Source: Agapetus fuscipes
Lineage: Eukaryota; Arthropoda; Insecta; Trichoptera; Glossosomatidae
Direction of reading: 5' to 3'
Length of the DNA: 64,000 nt
Assembly: GCA_951799405.1 (NCBI GenBank)
Contig: OX637342.1
Coordinates: forward strand, 16,353,298 to 16,417,297
The number at the start of each line of letters is the position of its first letter. The stretch's first letter is position 1. Of this stretch, positions 1 through 12,400 are shown one piece after another. Made by a program: the position numbers and the translations under genes. A model generated the notes under the pieces. The model made no database searches, was not told the origin of the DNA, and saw nothing but the letters and a program-made list of their open reading frames with translations.

Positions 1-133
1 TTGAGGACATTATGGCATGTGTTATAATTAGGTGTCGAAACACAAAAAGGATTGGGACAAAATGGCCTCGTTTTGTTTGACTATGCCACTGCAACGTTTG
101 ACAGGACTGAGACAAATGTGGGCTATGGTATGT

Positions 134-812
134 ATCTAATCTAATCTAATCTAAGCTGCAAAGATATATATCATTTAAGATTTATATTAAATACATTCCC
201 ACAAGCAGATATGTATAATTTCGCGCTAACACATGCCGCATGTGGACCTACAATATAAAAACCCAATCTCAAATGAACATAAGCCTTACAACTCTTGCCG
301 TCCTTCCCTGAAACAGGGGTGACATTGGCAAAGTGAACCAATTTTTTATATTATGGGTGGTCAGCCGCATAACAACCTAGTCAAGGAACATACATGACAA
401 ATTACATTTTTTTAAATCAATAAATAACAATATATACATGGACATAAAAAACTAAATCATAAAACCAATTTCACTTTAACAAACCCTAGCCGCCAACATC
501 ACAGATCAACCGCCATTTCTTTCTATGCTTGCATACTTCTTTCATTTCCTCCAGAGTCATAACCTTCTTCATACAAGCTCTTCTTTTATTATGACTCTGG
601 ATATTCCATTCATTCGCAATTTCGGATATTTGGTCCATCCATACCTTTCTCGGTCTTCATTTACCACGACATCCATCTATTCTACCAACATATACTTTTT
701 TTCGTCAGTCTTTCCTCATTCATTCTCTCCATATGCCCAAACCATATTAACAAACTTCTTTTAATCTTCACTTTCACACTTTCTTTTGCACCACATTCTT
801 TTCTTACAAAAT
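134..812 (-). repeat. 5'-truncated non-LTR retrotransposon (family A): end of RT ORF, 3' UTR and TTAGA tail
   Basis: Read on the minus strand, about 812-486 encodes the C-terminal part of a reverse-transcriptase polyprotein. WFGHMERMNEERLTKK is followed by WMDQISEIANEWNIQ and RKKWRLICDVGG, then a TAG stop at 486-488. One frameshift and one internal stop show it is dead. The next ~350 bases are a 3' UTR ending in repeats of TTAGA/GATTA at 134-158. This copy joins coding remnant, UTR and tail, so the many shorter dispersed repeats of the same sequence elsewhere in the window are 3' ends of this element (family A). The RTE/CR1-type assignment rests on the WFGH..RM motif only. Confidence 0.8.
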
Positions 813-1682
813 CGTGTGTATCAATCAGTTATTAAGTTTTTGCTCCTCTATTTTATTTATTACTCGATGGTTTAAAAGTATACCTAGTTGTATAGTTGGA
901 GCACTAGTGATGGTAAAGTTAGTTAGCTTCCAGGCATTGCCTACTTTTTGTGCTGGGCGGCTGCGGTGTCAGTTAGAAACCCGGTTTAGGTCAGCAAGCC
1001 GCAACAACTGCACCATAATATCAATTTTCTATTCGAGGACACGATAAGGTCACGGCCATTACGAAATGAAACCGAAAAATCTAACTTGTAGGCTTGTTAA
1101 TGTAAGTTTTGTGAATACCTATGTACATACATAATTGCCATACGAAAAGTAAAGTAATTAAGTACAAACATGATTGGTTATTGTAGATATGCATGGGTTT
1201 ATAAGAAAAAATGGTAGGAAAGAAGTAAAAAGTATAGAATATTGTAAACTAGCTTACTCGACCGACGTTTTCATGTCTAATTTTAATCAATTTGATAGTG
1301 ACCGATTTTTGAAATGCTACAAATGAGAACACCCCATTCTGAAAAGATATTTAGCTTTCTCCTATAATGAAAATCTTCCAAATGTTTTTTGACTTGTTTT
1401 ATGCCATAACGTTTTCTTAGATTACAAACACCATTTTAGGATGAAAAACGGCCAAATAGCTCCAGCCTTTCTAGAGTGGTGCGGTTACCAACTAACGTCA
1501 TTTCATTTTTATTAAAAACTTTATTTAGTTAATTCGCCAGTAGTGTAGTAGTTAGTGTATCAAAAGGTACAACGTATTTCAAACTCAGATAGAGTTACAA
1601 ATTAGATAATCCTTTTTTTAATGTTTTTTTTAAGTTCCTATGTAAAAATTAAGACAGAAGGTTAAAAGTGCTCGTCGTCCTT
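813..1682. other. Unassigned AT-rich stretch
   Basis: No coding frame with recognisable motifs, no splice-bounded exon and no clear repeat was seen. Confidence 0.5.
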
Positions 1683-2082
1683 AGAGCCAGTATTTTCAAC
1701 GTAAGTATAGCGATTTTTTATAAAAATAAAAGGGCATACGTATCGCTGCCTTAGTTCTTGTTTACCGTATACGCCATTCAGAAAAATTTACTTGAGCAAT
1801 GTTTGCATGTGTACTGGACCAATGTGTGTTATAAAAATAAGAAATGTATTTAAAAAATATTTAAAAGAACTCTCACATTATCGAGTTTTACGGTTTTTCT
1901 TAGCTCAGATTGTGCAGAATTAGATTCATAAGGCAACTGCATTGACTGCAAAAGTCATATTTGACAAGATTGGCTTATACGGTAAACAAGAACTGGGGGA
2001 GCGGTGTGCCAATCGTGTGAGTAGTTTTTTTTATCAGTTTATTATAAGTCACATTTGCTAATGTTGAAAATACCGGGTCTTA
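1683..2082. mobile_element. Small inverted-repeat element (family F) interrupted by another
   Basis: The ends match the family F ends seen at 4203-4328 and 49266-49392: a CCAGTATTTTCAACG-type left end and a TTGAAAATACCGGG-type right end. The middle is displaced by a second element at 1753-1994. Confidence 0.6.
1753..1994. mobile_element. 242-bp MITE nested inside a family F element
   Basis: Terminal inverted repeats of 24 bases (AGTTCTTGTTTACCGTATA at the left, its complement at 1971-1994) differ at one position. There is no coding capacity. Confidence 0.65.
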
Positions 2083-2998
2083 GACAAGGTAAAAGTTACA
2101 TATTATTCCGTGATACGAATCGATGAAATTTTAAAACACCTTTCTTAGTAAATTACGAGATAAATTTACAAAAAATAGTAAATCAAAAATGGCGTTGAGT
2201 ACAGCAACATTATTTTTTGGGCGTGCAATTTCTAAAAAGAAAATAACCACTTTTGAAACGAGTTTCTGAGTTCAAAATGCAACAAAATTATTGGAATAAT
2301 CATAGACCACACCAAGAGGTCAAGTTTAAAACGTGAACTGTTTTGACCACAAGGCATTTGTTTGATCAAAACTTGGTCACCGATTGTTTTTCGAAAAGTT
2401 CACACACTGAGGTACACAAAATTATAGACGCAAATGTAGGTTACGCATGTTTTCGGACTGTGGTTGTATTTAGCATCAACAAACGGCACATGACATTCAA
2501 AATCTTAGGAAATCAATCCGGATGCGAAGAAGTTTGGGGCAGACCTATATATCGTGGGAAAATACTTGTTTTAAAAATGACGATTGTTCTGCAGGGGAGA
2601 GCGGGGCATGATGAGGAGGCAAATGTCTACAGCGTTGACAATCAAATGCTTTTCTCTACGTTTCGTCGGAGTCATATCCGACGTCTTCAGGAGACGTGTG
2701 TCTTCTACAAGGAAGAAACACGAACTGTTGAATTATAGTTGTTTTCTCGAGGTCGAAGATTGTAGGTACATTTATTGTCCTTCGGTGATGCTTCCATAGA
2801 TGTCGCAATAGCTCCACTTGTACAGAATTACGATATTATGTCCTCGTGTGATACATAGAAGCTTAGCTTCTATGATGAAACGTAGAGAAAATCGTTCTTC
2901 TCTTTACACACTGTCAGTAACATCCGTTTTTTTTTTCATTCCAAAAAATGTCCAACGACCGTAATCATAATTTAAAATCTTTAATCAAATGCTGTTAT
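2083..2998. other. Unassigned stretch with a weak inverted repeat
   Basis: A 131-codon open frame at 2343-2738 starts without a convincing context and shows no motif, so it was not called as a gene. TTTTCTCTACGTTTCGTC near 2650 is complemented near 2872-2892, which could mark a degraded inverted-repeat element. Confidence 0.4.
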
Positions 2999-3290
2999 AA
3001 TAATAATAATATTGGTATGATTTATTTTATGAGCGCTGTTTTTGTGTCAATGACACTTCAAGAGCCCTCTGCGAGCTTAGTCGCCGCCATAGAAAGCCCC
3101 AACACTCAAGCTGTAGCCCAGTTGCTGTAAGGCTGGATGGACCTTTGGTGACCGGTCTTTGGTAAAGGTATATATTTTTTGTGCTCCTCCAGGATTCGAA
3201 TCCACACTGTTCCATTAGCGAGACCGAGCATTACCACCTATAGAAGGCGTTGGACCGAGGCGTTACCTCTAGACTACGGACCGGTTTCAC
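2999..3290 (-). repeat. SINE family C, near full length
   Basis: On the minus strand it starts with a tRNA-like head (CCGGTCCGTAGTCTAG with A-box character, GGATTCGAATCC as B box). It continues through the family body (ACCAAAGACCGGTCACC, CAGCAACTGGG) and ends in an ATT-rich tail. The same sequence recurs at 22846, 39852, 42446 and 52495. Confidence 0.8.
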
Positions 3291-3495
3291 AGTCGTATTT
3301 TTAAAGGTTTTATTATTTTTTATTTGAAAATTACGAATTAACTTTATTTTCTTCCACTTTCTTATTATCTTTGAGTAGTTACTAACATTTTCGGAGAAGC
3401 TCCATCACCGGGTATCAAATTATTACCTACTAAAATTAAACTTAAAAAACTAAGTCCTATAAATTATCTCTGGTGATAAGACTTCAAAGATTGCA

Positions 3496-3585
3496 AATAT
3501 GTTTCATTCGCCACATGTGACCCCTTCAGGGAAAACGCAGCAAAAATTACACTACATGTGTAGCTTAGCAGTAGCGTTATCTCCC
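3496..3585 (+). repeat. SINE family B 3' fragment
   Basis: The CGCCACATGTGACCCCTTC and ACACTACATGTGTAGCTTAG segments match the 3' end of the full SINE B copy at 23925-24252. Confidence 0.7.
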
Positions 3586-4202
3586 CACCTTACTTCCATC
3601 CCGAGCTTGCCCTGATTTCCCCTAACATGGAATCTCTGTATGAATACCATGACTGGCCAGTCGGTCAGTGGACTTTTTTCATAACAAAGCCCCATTGTAG
3701 TCGTGTCATTTTTTAATTATAACACACTTTAATGTATTTAACACTTTCTTTTTCCAAGTATTTCATTCACACTCTTTTTTGGTTGCAAGGAAATCCGTGT
3801 ACAGTCAAAATAAACACACTTCTTCTTCGTCTTCTTCTTTGTGGCGGATTCCCGCATTCAGCTGGGCGCCAGTGTCAAGTTGATATAAACATACTTCAAT
3901 GAAATCAAATAGTGTAAACACTAAACACTAACTGTGTTATACACACACAGCAAATCCACGGCTCAAGCGCTACCTAACGTGAATTGAAAAAGAACAATTA
4001 TCTATAGATCAAATGTGTTGTGAATAAACCTGTAAAAACATATAGAATTACTTGTGCTTTCTTTAAATATTATATCTTTGAAATAAACATTAATTTTCAG
4101 TGAATATGCGCAAATGTGATTTCAATAATTGTAAGTTCATTTTTAAATTCTTTTAGAAAAATCAATATTTTTTTATCCAAGTTGCAAAGATGCATAGGTA
4201 AG
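3586..4202. other. Non-coding stretch with one half of a dispersed repeat
   Basis: Bases 3930-4032 match the reverse complement of 12632-12745 (AAATCCACGGCTCAA, CTAACGTGAATT, GATCAAATGTGT), so both are copies of one dispersed repeat. Nothing else was recognised. Confidence 0.5.
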
Positions 4203-4328
4203 GCCCAGTATTTTCAACGTTACCTTATGTGACTTTAAGCTGACAAAATAACTACCCACGCTATTGACATAAGTGCGTCCTTTTCTCTCAGTATAAAGTC
4301 GCTATGCTAACTTTGAAAATACTGGGCC
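4203..4328. mobile_element. Family F MITE, 126 bp
   Basis: Begins GGCCCAGTATTTTCAACG and ends in the near-complement TTTGAAAATACTGGGCC. No coding capacity. A close relative lies at 49266-49392. Confidence 0.75.
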
Positions 4329-4589
4329 TAAGAGTATTTAGAGTCACCATCTCATGTGTATAAATAAGCAGTCATATAACCGTAAAACTTTTATAATAAA
4401 AATCCAAACATGGAAGATTTTCCAACTAACATGATAGTAAGACGACATCAAAAGGATTTCAGGTGACTGGATGGTAGACCTTCCTGTATCTATTTGAAGA
4501 AAGGACTGATTCATTTTATATGCAAAAACGATCATACATGATGTCCATACTCCATACATGTTATAATTTGTAAATTTTAAAAATGTAAT

Positions 4590-5196
4590 TTGCTGTGTAT
4601 GTTCCTTGACTTATAGGTTGGTATGCGGCTGACCACCCATGCTGTAGAAAATGGTTCACTTTGCCAATGTCACCCCTAATCTAATCTAATCTAATCTAAG
4701 CTGCAAAGATATATATCATTTAAGATTTATATTAAATGCATTCCCACAAGCAGACATGTATAATTTCGCGCTAACACATGCCGCATGTGGACCTACAATA
4801 TAAAAACCCAATCTCAAATGAACATAAGCCTTGCAACTCTTGCCGTCCTTCCCTGAAACAGGGGTGACATTGGCAAAGTGAACCAATTTTTTTACAGAAT
4901 GGGTGGTCAGCCACATAACAACCTATAAGTCAAGGAACATACATGACAAATTACATTTTTAAAATCAATAGATAACAATATATACATGGACATAAAAAAC
5001 TAAATCATAAAACCCCTGTTTCAGGGAAGGTCGGTAGGAGTTGCAGGGTGTATGTCCATTTGAGATTCGGGTTTTTATATTGTAGAATTACATGCGGCAT
5101 GTTTAAGCGCGAACTTAAACATGTCTGTTTTGTGAAAATGCATGTAATGTGAATCTCTAATGTTACTTGTATTTTGCAACTTAGATTAGATTAGAT
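4590..5196 (+). repeat. Family A 3' end split by an inserted family A copy
   Basis: The plus-oriented family A 3' UTR runs from about 4590 to 4677, stops at CACCCCT, and resumes at 5012 with ACCCCTGTTTCAGGG, ending in the TTAGA tail at about 5195. The two halves are contiguous in intact copies. Confidence 0.8.
4678..5011 (-). mobile_element. Family A retrotransposon 3' end inserted into another copy
   Basis: A minus-oriented truncated copy with its TTAGA tail at 4678-4700 sits between two copies of ACCCCT (4672-4677 and 5012-5017), which look like the target-site duplication. This is normal target-primed insertion of a 5'-truncated non-LTR element. Confidence 0.75.
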
Positions 5197-5269
5197 CAGC
5201 TGTTCAGGCACCGCCATTTTTTATTCCATCCGATCTTTAAATAGGTACGGTAAGATCTACCGACGCGAC

Positions 5270-5820
5270 GTCGAGACTTCCACCCTTGGATAGAGAAGCC
5301 TGGAGAGATATGAGGGAGGCATATTTTAAGCAGTGGACCATGACATGAGTGGTATAGGACCATGTAGCACGTGCAGAGGACTCCAGAAGCGCTATTCAGC
5401 TAAATTCCTTACGACCTTGAGGCGACGAGATAGCGATTTGTGTCCAAACTCCATTATAAGGTGTACTGTGATTTTTTATCTATGGAGTTCTTTAGTAAGC
5501 GCTAGCAAGCTCCGACTTGGATTGATATCCGTAGGTAATTTAGCAGAATAGCGTTTCTGTAGAGATATGGGGGAGGCATATGTTCAGCTGGATCATGACA
5601 TGAGTGGTATAGGACCATGCGGCACGTACAGAGGACTCCAGGATAATCAGAAATGTCATAGATGGGCACTCGGATGTCCCAGGATGCGGTGGGCAAAAAA
5701 TGTCAAGGAAGACGCCGAAGTTCTCGGAGTAAGGGGACCATGTTATACACAAGACAGAGTCCTGGAAGATTATAGTGCGGGAGGCCTTGAGTTTTAAGAA
5801 GCCTTTAAAGCCGAAGAAAA
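5270..5820 (+). pseudogene. RTE-like retrotransposon ORF C-terminus, partly duplicated
   Basis: The plus strand at 5640-5800 reads PRMRWAKNVKEDAEVLGVRG followed by QDRVLEDYSAGGLEF and a stop. This resembles the RMRWAD.VKEDA..LG.R..AQDR ending of RTE-type polyproteins. A segment at about 5320-5400 repeats the GGAGGCATAT...GACATGAGTGGTATAGGACC block of 5570-5640, so the fragment is locally duplicated or rearranged. A minus-strand relative lies at 28128-28330. Confidence 0.65.
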
Positions 5821-6412
5821 TAAAGTAAGTACAAAGACACGAAGAAGAACAGGCGACAATTCATTAATAAGCTCAGTAAGTATGTATGTAAATAATTATT
5901 GCCGCATGTATACTTTTATTTCCTAAAAAAACTATTAAAGTGAAGGCCGGTGCGATTGTAAAAAATCAATATTTTAATATCCGACACAAGTGAATTTTAA
6001 TATTGCGATAGTGTACAATGTACTTACATACGTTATCTGAGGACAAAAAATGGAGCAATACTTTTAGTAAACAATTCGGTTTTTCAATAAATATATTCAG
6101 TAATAATTTCATTTTTCATTTCCATTTTCATGTGACGAAAAAAAGTTGTTACTTGAATATTTTATTTAAAATAACAAAATTATAAGTAGTTACGTAAGTA
6201 CTGTATGAATGTTTTCCACATAAAATGTATACTTCAGCGATCAGCTGTTTACGCGCCGCCATGTTTTATTGCTTGCTATCTTCAAAGATGTACGATAAAA
6301 TCTACTACAAAGTCAGGAGCAACTGGAGGATGTTGGAAGAGGTATATATATTCAACAGTGGACTCAGAATGTCTGATGCAGAAATTAAAAAAAAATCTTG
6401 TCTATTGCTTAC
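5821..6412. other. Unassigned, 3' of the last recognised exon of the 6.4-13.2 kb gene
   Basis: No further minus-strand exon with splice signals and an open frame was found here, although the gene must continue because its 6413-6573 exon ends at a good donor. Confidence 0.4.
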
Positions 6413-9400
6413 CTAGGATCACAGCGGTTGGTAGGACTGTCAGCTTCATTGCTAGAGACGCTACTGGAATCGCTGGAGACACTTCCTGGGGATCTTGCTC
6501 GACGATTCCTGCTGGACGTGGAACTCCTGCCTGAAGAGCGCCAGCCTCTGCAAGCCGTCACCTCTCCTGATACCTGCATAAGCGAAAAAAAAAATACAAC
6601 TTTTATACCTACCTACCACAAATCGGGAAAATATTTTTACATTGGAAGCACTACAAAAAAAAACTCTGATATATAATAATCCTAACTTTAACTCCTCAAC
6701 GGTTACAGGTATCTATAAAATTGATGTTTTTTAAATCGATTCATACTCGGAAAGCTTCAAAAAATTAAATAAAATCAACCCTATCTTCTTATCTGACATG
6801 GAAAAAATAATTTTGTGTACTGACAACATTGCAAGGTATAATTATTTTCAATTTCAAAAATAGAACAAAATGAGGCGGTTCATATTTAAATGGAAATGGA
6901 AAATGTTTTCTATATTTAAATTCAAGTTGATACATGAATGAGATTTTTTAAATTGAAACTTTTTTCTTGGCGAGAAAACTTGAGTATTGTATGGGGTTGC
7001 CATCCTTAGCAACCTATAACAAATTATTTTTATGCCTTTTCCCTATAAACGCGGTCGGGTGACGATACAATATTGTCTATGCCAATTCACGTGCGGACCT
7101 CATTAACATGCTTAGGATTGGTATTTGGTAAATAATATATAGTTTTTTTAGGTTTTCTTCATGAAAAACGAAGTCAAACTAATTTAAGCAGAAATTGACA
7201 CAATATTTATGTGTCATAAGAGTGATTATAAGGTGGGCGATGTTCTAACATAAAAGGATTAAAAAGTAAGTAGATTAGCAATGGCCGTTTTTTTTTTCAA
7301 AAATTAAAATACCACAAACAAAACTAAATTGAATGGGCGTGTACGTTTGAACGGATCTTAGATTACCCGGGCTTTAAAATACAAAAGATGTTTCGTAATT
7401 TCCATAAAAGAACATTTAACTCGTTATGGCTATGAACGCACAACAAAAAACAATTAAAACCATCCCGACATTATGAAAAATTATGTATGTAATATGAAAA
7501 CAAAATACCTAAGATTTACAGTATGACAAAATGAGGCCCGCACGTGAATTGACATAGACTGCCATACAAGCCGGTTCCCATCGGCTTCCCTTTTAAAATG
7601 GTGTAACGAAGTAGTTAAAAATATAGGCAGAAAGTAAATAAATACATTTAAAACCAAAGAAACAATACGTTTTTTTTCCCCATTGAAACCATGCAGTCTT
7701 CTTTATTACCATTTTTGCCTCATTTTAAACGGGAAACCGATGGGAATCGGCTTGTATGGCACCCTTCGATACTGATAGACAGTATTATGCCGTCACCCGG
7801 CAGGGTTGCTAGGGAAAAGGGATATAAATATTTTGTTATTGGCTGCTAAGGATGGCAGTCCCATACAAGGCTGACGTTTGCTTGCGCGAGAAAAAAGTTT
7901 CAAATTAAAAAATGTTCCGACCTCATTATATTTTACTACATTACATTACTACAGTACTTAGAGGAAGAAGTGTAATGGGAACGATTGGAAGAATTGCAAG
8001 AAATAGGAAACTTACGAAGAATATGAGATTTGCGGTACACAATGGCATATTGGTACCGACATTAATGTATGGAAGTGAGTCGTGGACAGTTAATGAATGT
8101 GACCTGATAAAGTATGTACGGTTGAAATGGCTTACCTAAGAGCAACGACTGGAAAGAAACTGAATGATAGATTACGTAATGATTGGGTGATGAACCAGTG
8201 TGGTATAAAAGAGAATATGAGAATGAAAGTACAAAAAAGTACAATGAGATGGTTCGGACATCTCGAAAGAATGGATGATGAACGACTAACGAAGAAAGCG
8301 TACAAAGGAAATGTCACAGGAAAGCGTGGAAGGGGAAGGCAGAGGAAAGAATGGTTAGACCAAATAGGTGAGATTGCGAAAGAATGGAACCTGCAGAAAG
8401 ATTATAAGAGAAGAGTATGTATGAAGAAGCTGATGAATATTGAGGAAATGAAAGTGATTTGTAAGAAAAGAAAAAAGTGGAGGCGCATCTGCGGAGGTAC
8501 CGGCCACCCCTAGTGGAACGGCGGCAGGATACAGTACAGTACTTATTAATACCTATCCGAGATCTATGTGACTAGGGGCCTGGCCGCCTCAGTAACCAAA
8601 AATTGTGATGTCTCGCTTTTTCCCGGCTTCTCTGTGCAGTTTTTATTGCAACTTTTCAAAGCAAAATCTTACTAGTTCAATACTGAAGTTAATCAAAAAA
8701 TAATAAAAAGTTAAAGGTGTTTTTACACACTAAGCTGTTCTATAATCTATCCATTCACATTTAAGATTCACATTAAATGCATGCCCACAAGCAGACACGT
8801 GTAAGTATTCATATTGTAGTATTACTGGTCACCACAAATAAGGACAAATTTTGCGAAATAAGTGCAGTTTTTTTTTTATAACCCATCCTTAAAATTTCAC
8901 AGATATGGAAATTCTAATTTTATTTAACCAGTGATAAATGGCTGACACATTGAGAGCCTAATTAACACCTTAATGACGTGATTCACGTGATAAAAATGTG
9001 AATTGTAAACATCACTATATATTTAAAGTATGCTTGAACTTTCATTTAAGTACTATTAGTTACATTTTAATTCATATGAATCAAGTATGTTTAAATTGTA
9101 CTTTGAATATTCATGTAAGAAATTTATTTATTTTCAGAATGACTATTATTTAGTTTGCTCCTTGACTGATAGGTTGGTACGAGGCTGTAAACCCCGTGAC
9201 CACCCGTGCTGTAAAAATCGGTTCACTTTTGCCAATGCCACCCCGGTTCAGGGAACGGCGGCAGGAGTTGCAAGGTTTATGTCCATGTGAGGTTTTCTTT
9301 ATTTGTATGCACACATGCAGAATGTGTAGGCGCGAACCTACATGTGCCTGTCTGTAGGCATGCATTTCATATGAGCCTTAAATGCTTACATATCCTTGCA

Positions 9401-12400
9401 GCTTAGATTATAGATTATAGATAGATCTTCACTTTGATTAGGACTATAGAAAAATCTCATAATTTTATACAAGTTATTGAATATATAAAAGAAGTAGGAA
9501 AACACACATTTTCGTATTGTTTGTAAGCCATTGAAAGAAATACGTTTTAGAAGATGCACGATAAACACACACTTTTTTATACAAATGTTTTAATTTTTAT
9601 TCCCGGTATAAAGTAAGATTTTCCATTATCAAAAAGGTAAGTTTTCATCCTGATTTTTGGATTGTGACTAATTTAATGAATAAGGAATAAAATATTTAGC
9701 AGGTACATATTTGTTAACAGAGTGTGATCTTTACTTTCATTAAATGAATTATATTTTGTAAAATTTCAAGGTATTGTTTCACTATGACACATTCACTAAA
9801 CGTAAAAAAAACACAAACTTTAAAAGGGTACGAAAACACACAAATAAATAATGATTGGTGAATTGAAATTAAAAGAGTTAAGAAATAAAAGTATAAGAAA
9901 TTAAAAGAGAAAAAAAAGAAATCCCGGAAAAGAAAGAAAAGTATCAAAATAAACAAACCTGCGCGGGGGCACTTCTTCTCCCACTCCCCATTCCCCTCCG
10001 CCCAAATTCGCGTGGACCATCCGCACTAACCGGCCGCTGCAAGTCCCGCAGTCTGGCAGGCGAGTACCCCGCCGAGTCCTGGGCTTCCATGAACAGTAGC
10101 GCAGGCAGTGTGAGCTCGGGGGGGTCCGCGTGCGCCAGGGGCGGAGCGCTAGGTAACGGGAGCGGCCGCAGCAGCCTCATAGAGCCGCGGGAAGCCGCAA
10201 CGTCTGACATGGACGAAGCCAAACCGATCACTGCTTCGCCTTGTTGTTCTTGTTCAACATTACGGTGGTTTCTTTGGCGTTCCTCTAATTGCCGACTTGC
10301 GTAGCGGGATGCGGACGTACTTTCCGCCGCCTCGGTGTGTGCGAGTTCACTTTTAAGCTGATCTGGATCCCTTCTAACGTCTCGCGATGATGAATGATTC
10401 TTTTCCATGTCAAATTCGCGTTGTGATGTTGAAGCTTCTGGATTTTTAAAATGATACATTCTTTGTTCTTTGGAAGAACTTGCTATGATACGATCCTTAT
10501 CCGAAGTAGACTGGGTCTCATCTTCGTGTATTTGACTAGTATTTTGACCTGGATCGCGTCTCATGTTTTGTTTTCCATCAGCTAAACTCTGATTGTTTTC
10601 TGTCATTACTTTGCAATTCATTATTTTTTTATTCTCACTATTATTCAATTCTTCTGATACATGGTTTACAGTTTCCAGCTCACAATAGTTTATTCGTTTT
10701 TCCTCTTGTTCTAACTGTGGAACAACGTTACTTGTACTGTGAACTCCTCGTTCAATCAAGTTTTCTTCAGCATCCTTATTCATTATAAACTTTTCTGATT
10801 CTGGTAGTAGATTCACAATGCCTACAGTTTCATTGTGATCACATTTTTTTGATTCTATTTGACTTTTATTTCTGCAAATATTTTGATCAGCATCATCACT
10901 TTTAGACGAAAATCCTGATGCAGGGTTATTCATATAATCGAGGTCCATACTACAACCTTCAGTCGGTTGAATCATTGGTAGATCTTTCTTGCCATTTGAA
11001 AGTAAGACAATGTTTTCTGATATAATATCACACTCATTGTAAGGCTTAATTCGCAAGTCTTCAATGAGATCTGGGAGGATGATGCAATTCATTCGCTTAT
11101 CTGTCAATTGAGCAACACCTTTCGCGATGTCCAAATTACTCAACGAAACTGGCAAGATGAAATTGTCACTCGGTTTAAAATCGTTAGGAGATTCCAATAC
11201 TTCAATACCATTAATTTCAACTGGATCAATATTAACTCTCGCATAAGATTTGTCTTCTTGGTTCGACTTGTCAATTAGTAAATCCTGATTATTGTCAAAG
11301 CTAATGGGTTCAAGAAAGTCAAAACATTTCGTTACATAAGAATCTTCATCTTCGTCTTGGTTACGTAAGTAATCCATTTCACTGATGTCTACTAATTTTG
11401 GTAACAATGATGAAATCTCATTATGATTGGATTGATTATTATCAAGCAGTTGTGTAATCGAATTCTCCTTGATATCAGGACGATTATTCTCATTTTCAGG
11501 GATCTCAGAAAAGTACTTTTCGGTATCATCCCTTGCCAATGACTTATCTAACAAATCATCCAAGTCAGTCAAAATATCCATGATTTGCGTATTCAAAGAA
11601 ACAAAGGATTGATGACTAGGTGAACTATTTTTCAATTCCTTTGCAGATTTTTCCATGCATCCATCATTCCCATTGAAATATCGATAGATGTCAATTCTCT
11701 CCGAGTCAACATCATTAGAGTAATTGATTGGATGATTTGTATCAGATATTTGGCAAAATCCTATTGTATCTCTGAATTCGTTAACAGTCGGATTATTATT
11801 GGCTTCCATCTTTGAACCACACACATTTTGTTTGAAATCACTGACGTCTGATTTTTGTTTACCAAGATCAAACGCATGCAAGGGGTTCTTTATTATTGAA
11901 GAATTATTTACAGAAACATGATTCAGTGCATCACTAGTATTATTATTTCTTGCTTCAGGTGCAATAATATTTACATTTTCACAACTGTTTACTTCAAAAT
12001 CAGACTTATTTATTGTACACATGTTGGACGCATTTGAATCTACACATTTAAAAAAAGGCATTGAGCAACTCGGTGCATTGTGGCTTATAGGTGCACTCAA
12101 CGACGGATCACTTTCACTACTATTAAATGGATCACTTCCATCAAAATTAAAACGCACATTGAAATTGAAAACTTCATTTATTTTGTCTCCACCACTATCT
12201 TCATCTCGATTTCGATTGTCGTCTTCATCAGTGATGAAGTTGAGCTCATTCCCATTTGTGTTAATTTGTGAGATGACATCATCACTTTCTTGAGACTGTG
12301 AATCACTGGAATATCCCCCACACGTATCTTTCATAAGTGGATAGCGGTTTCCATAAACTTCATCATCTTGTAATGAAATATTTTCTTTTGTTCGGAAGTT

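Noticed and set aside
12..80. THAP-like start MACVIIRCRN at the window edge
   Set aside because: Stops after about 22 codons, and the spacing and following residues do not make a THAP finger.
2343..2738. 131-codon plus-strand frame
   Set aside because: No ATG context, motif, splice border or composition supporting a protein.
6398..6676. Plus-strand 92-codon frame
   Set aside because: It is the antisense shadow of the Ser/Arg-rich minus-strand exon 6413-6573, which has proper splice borders.
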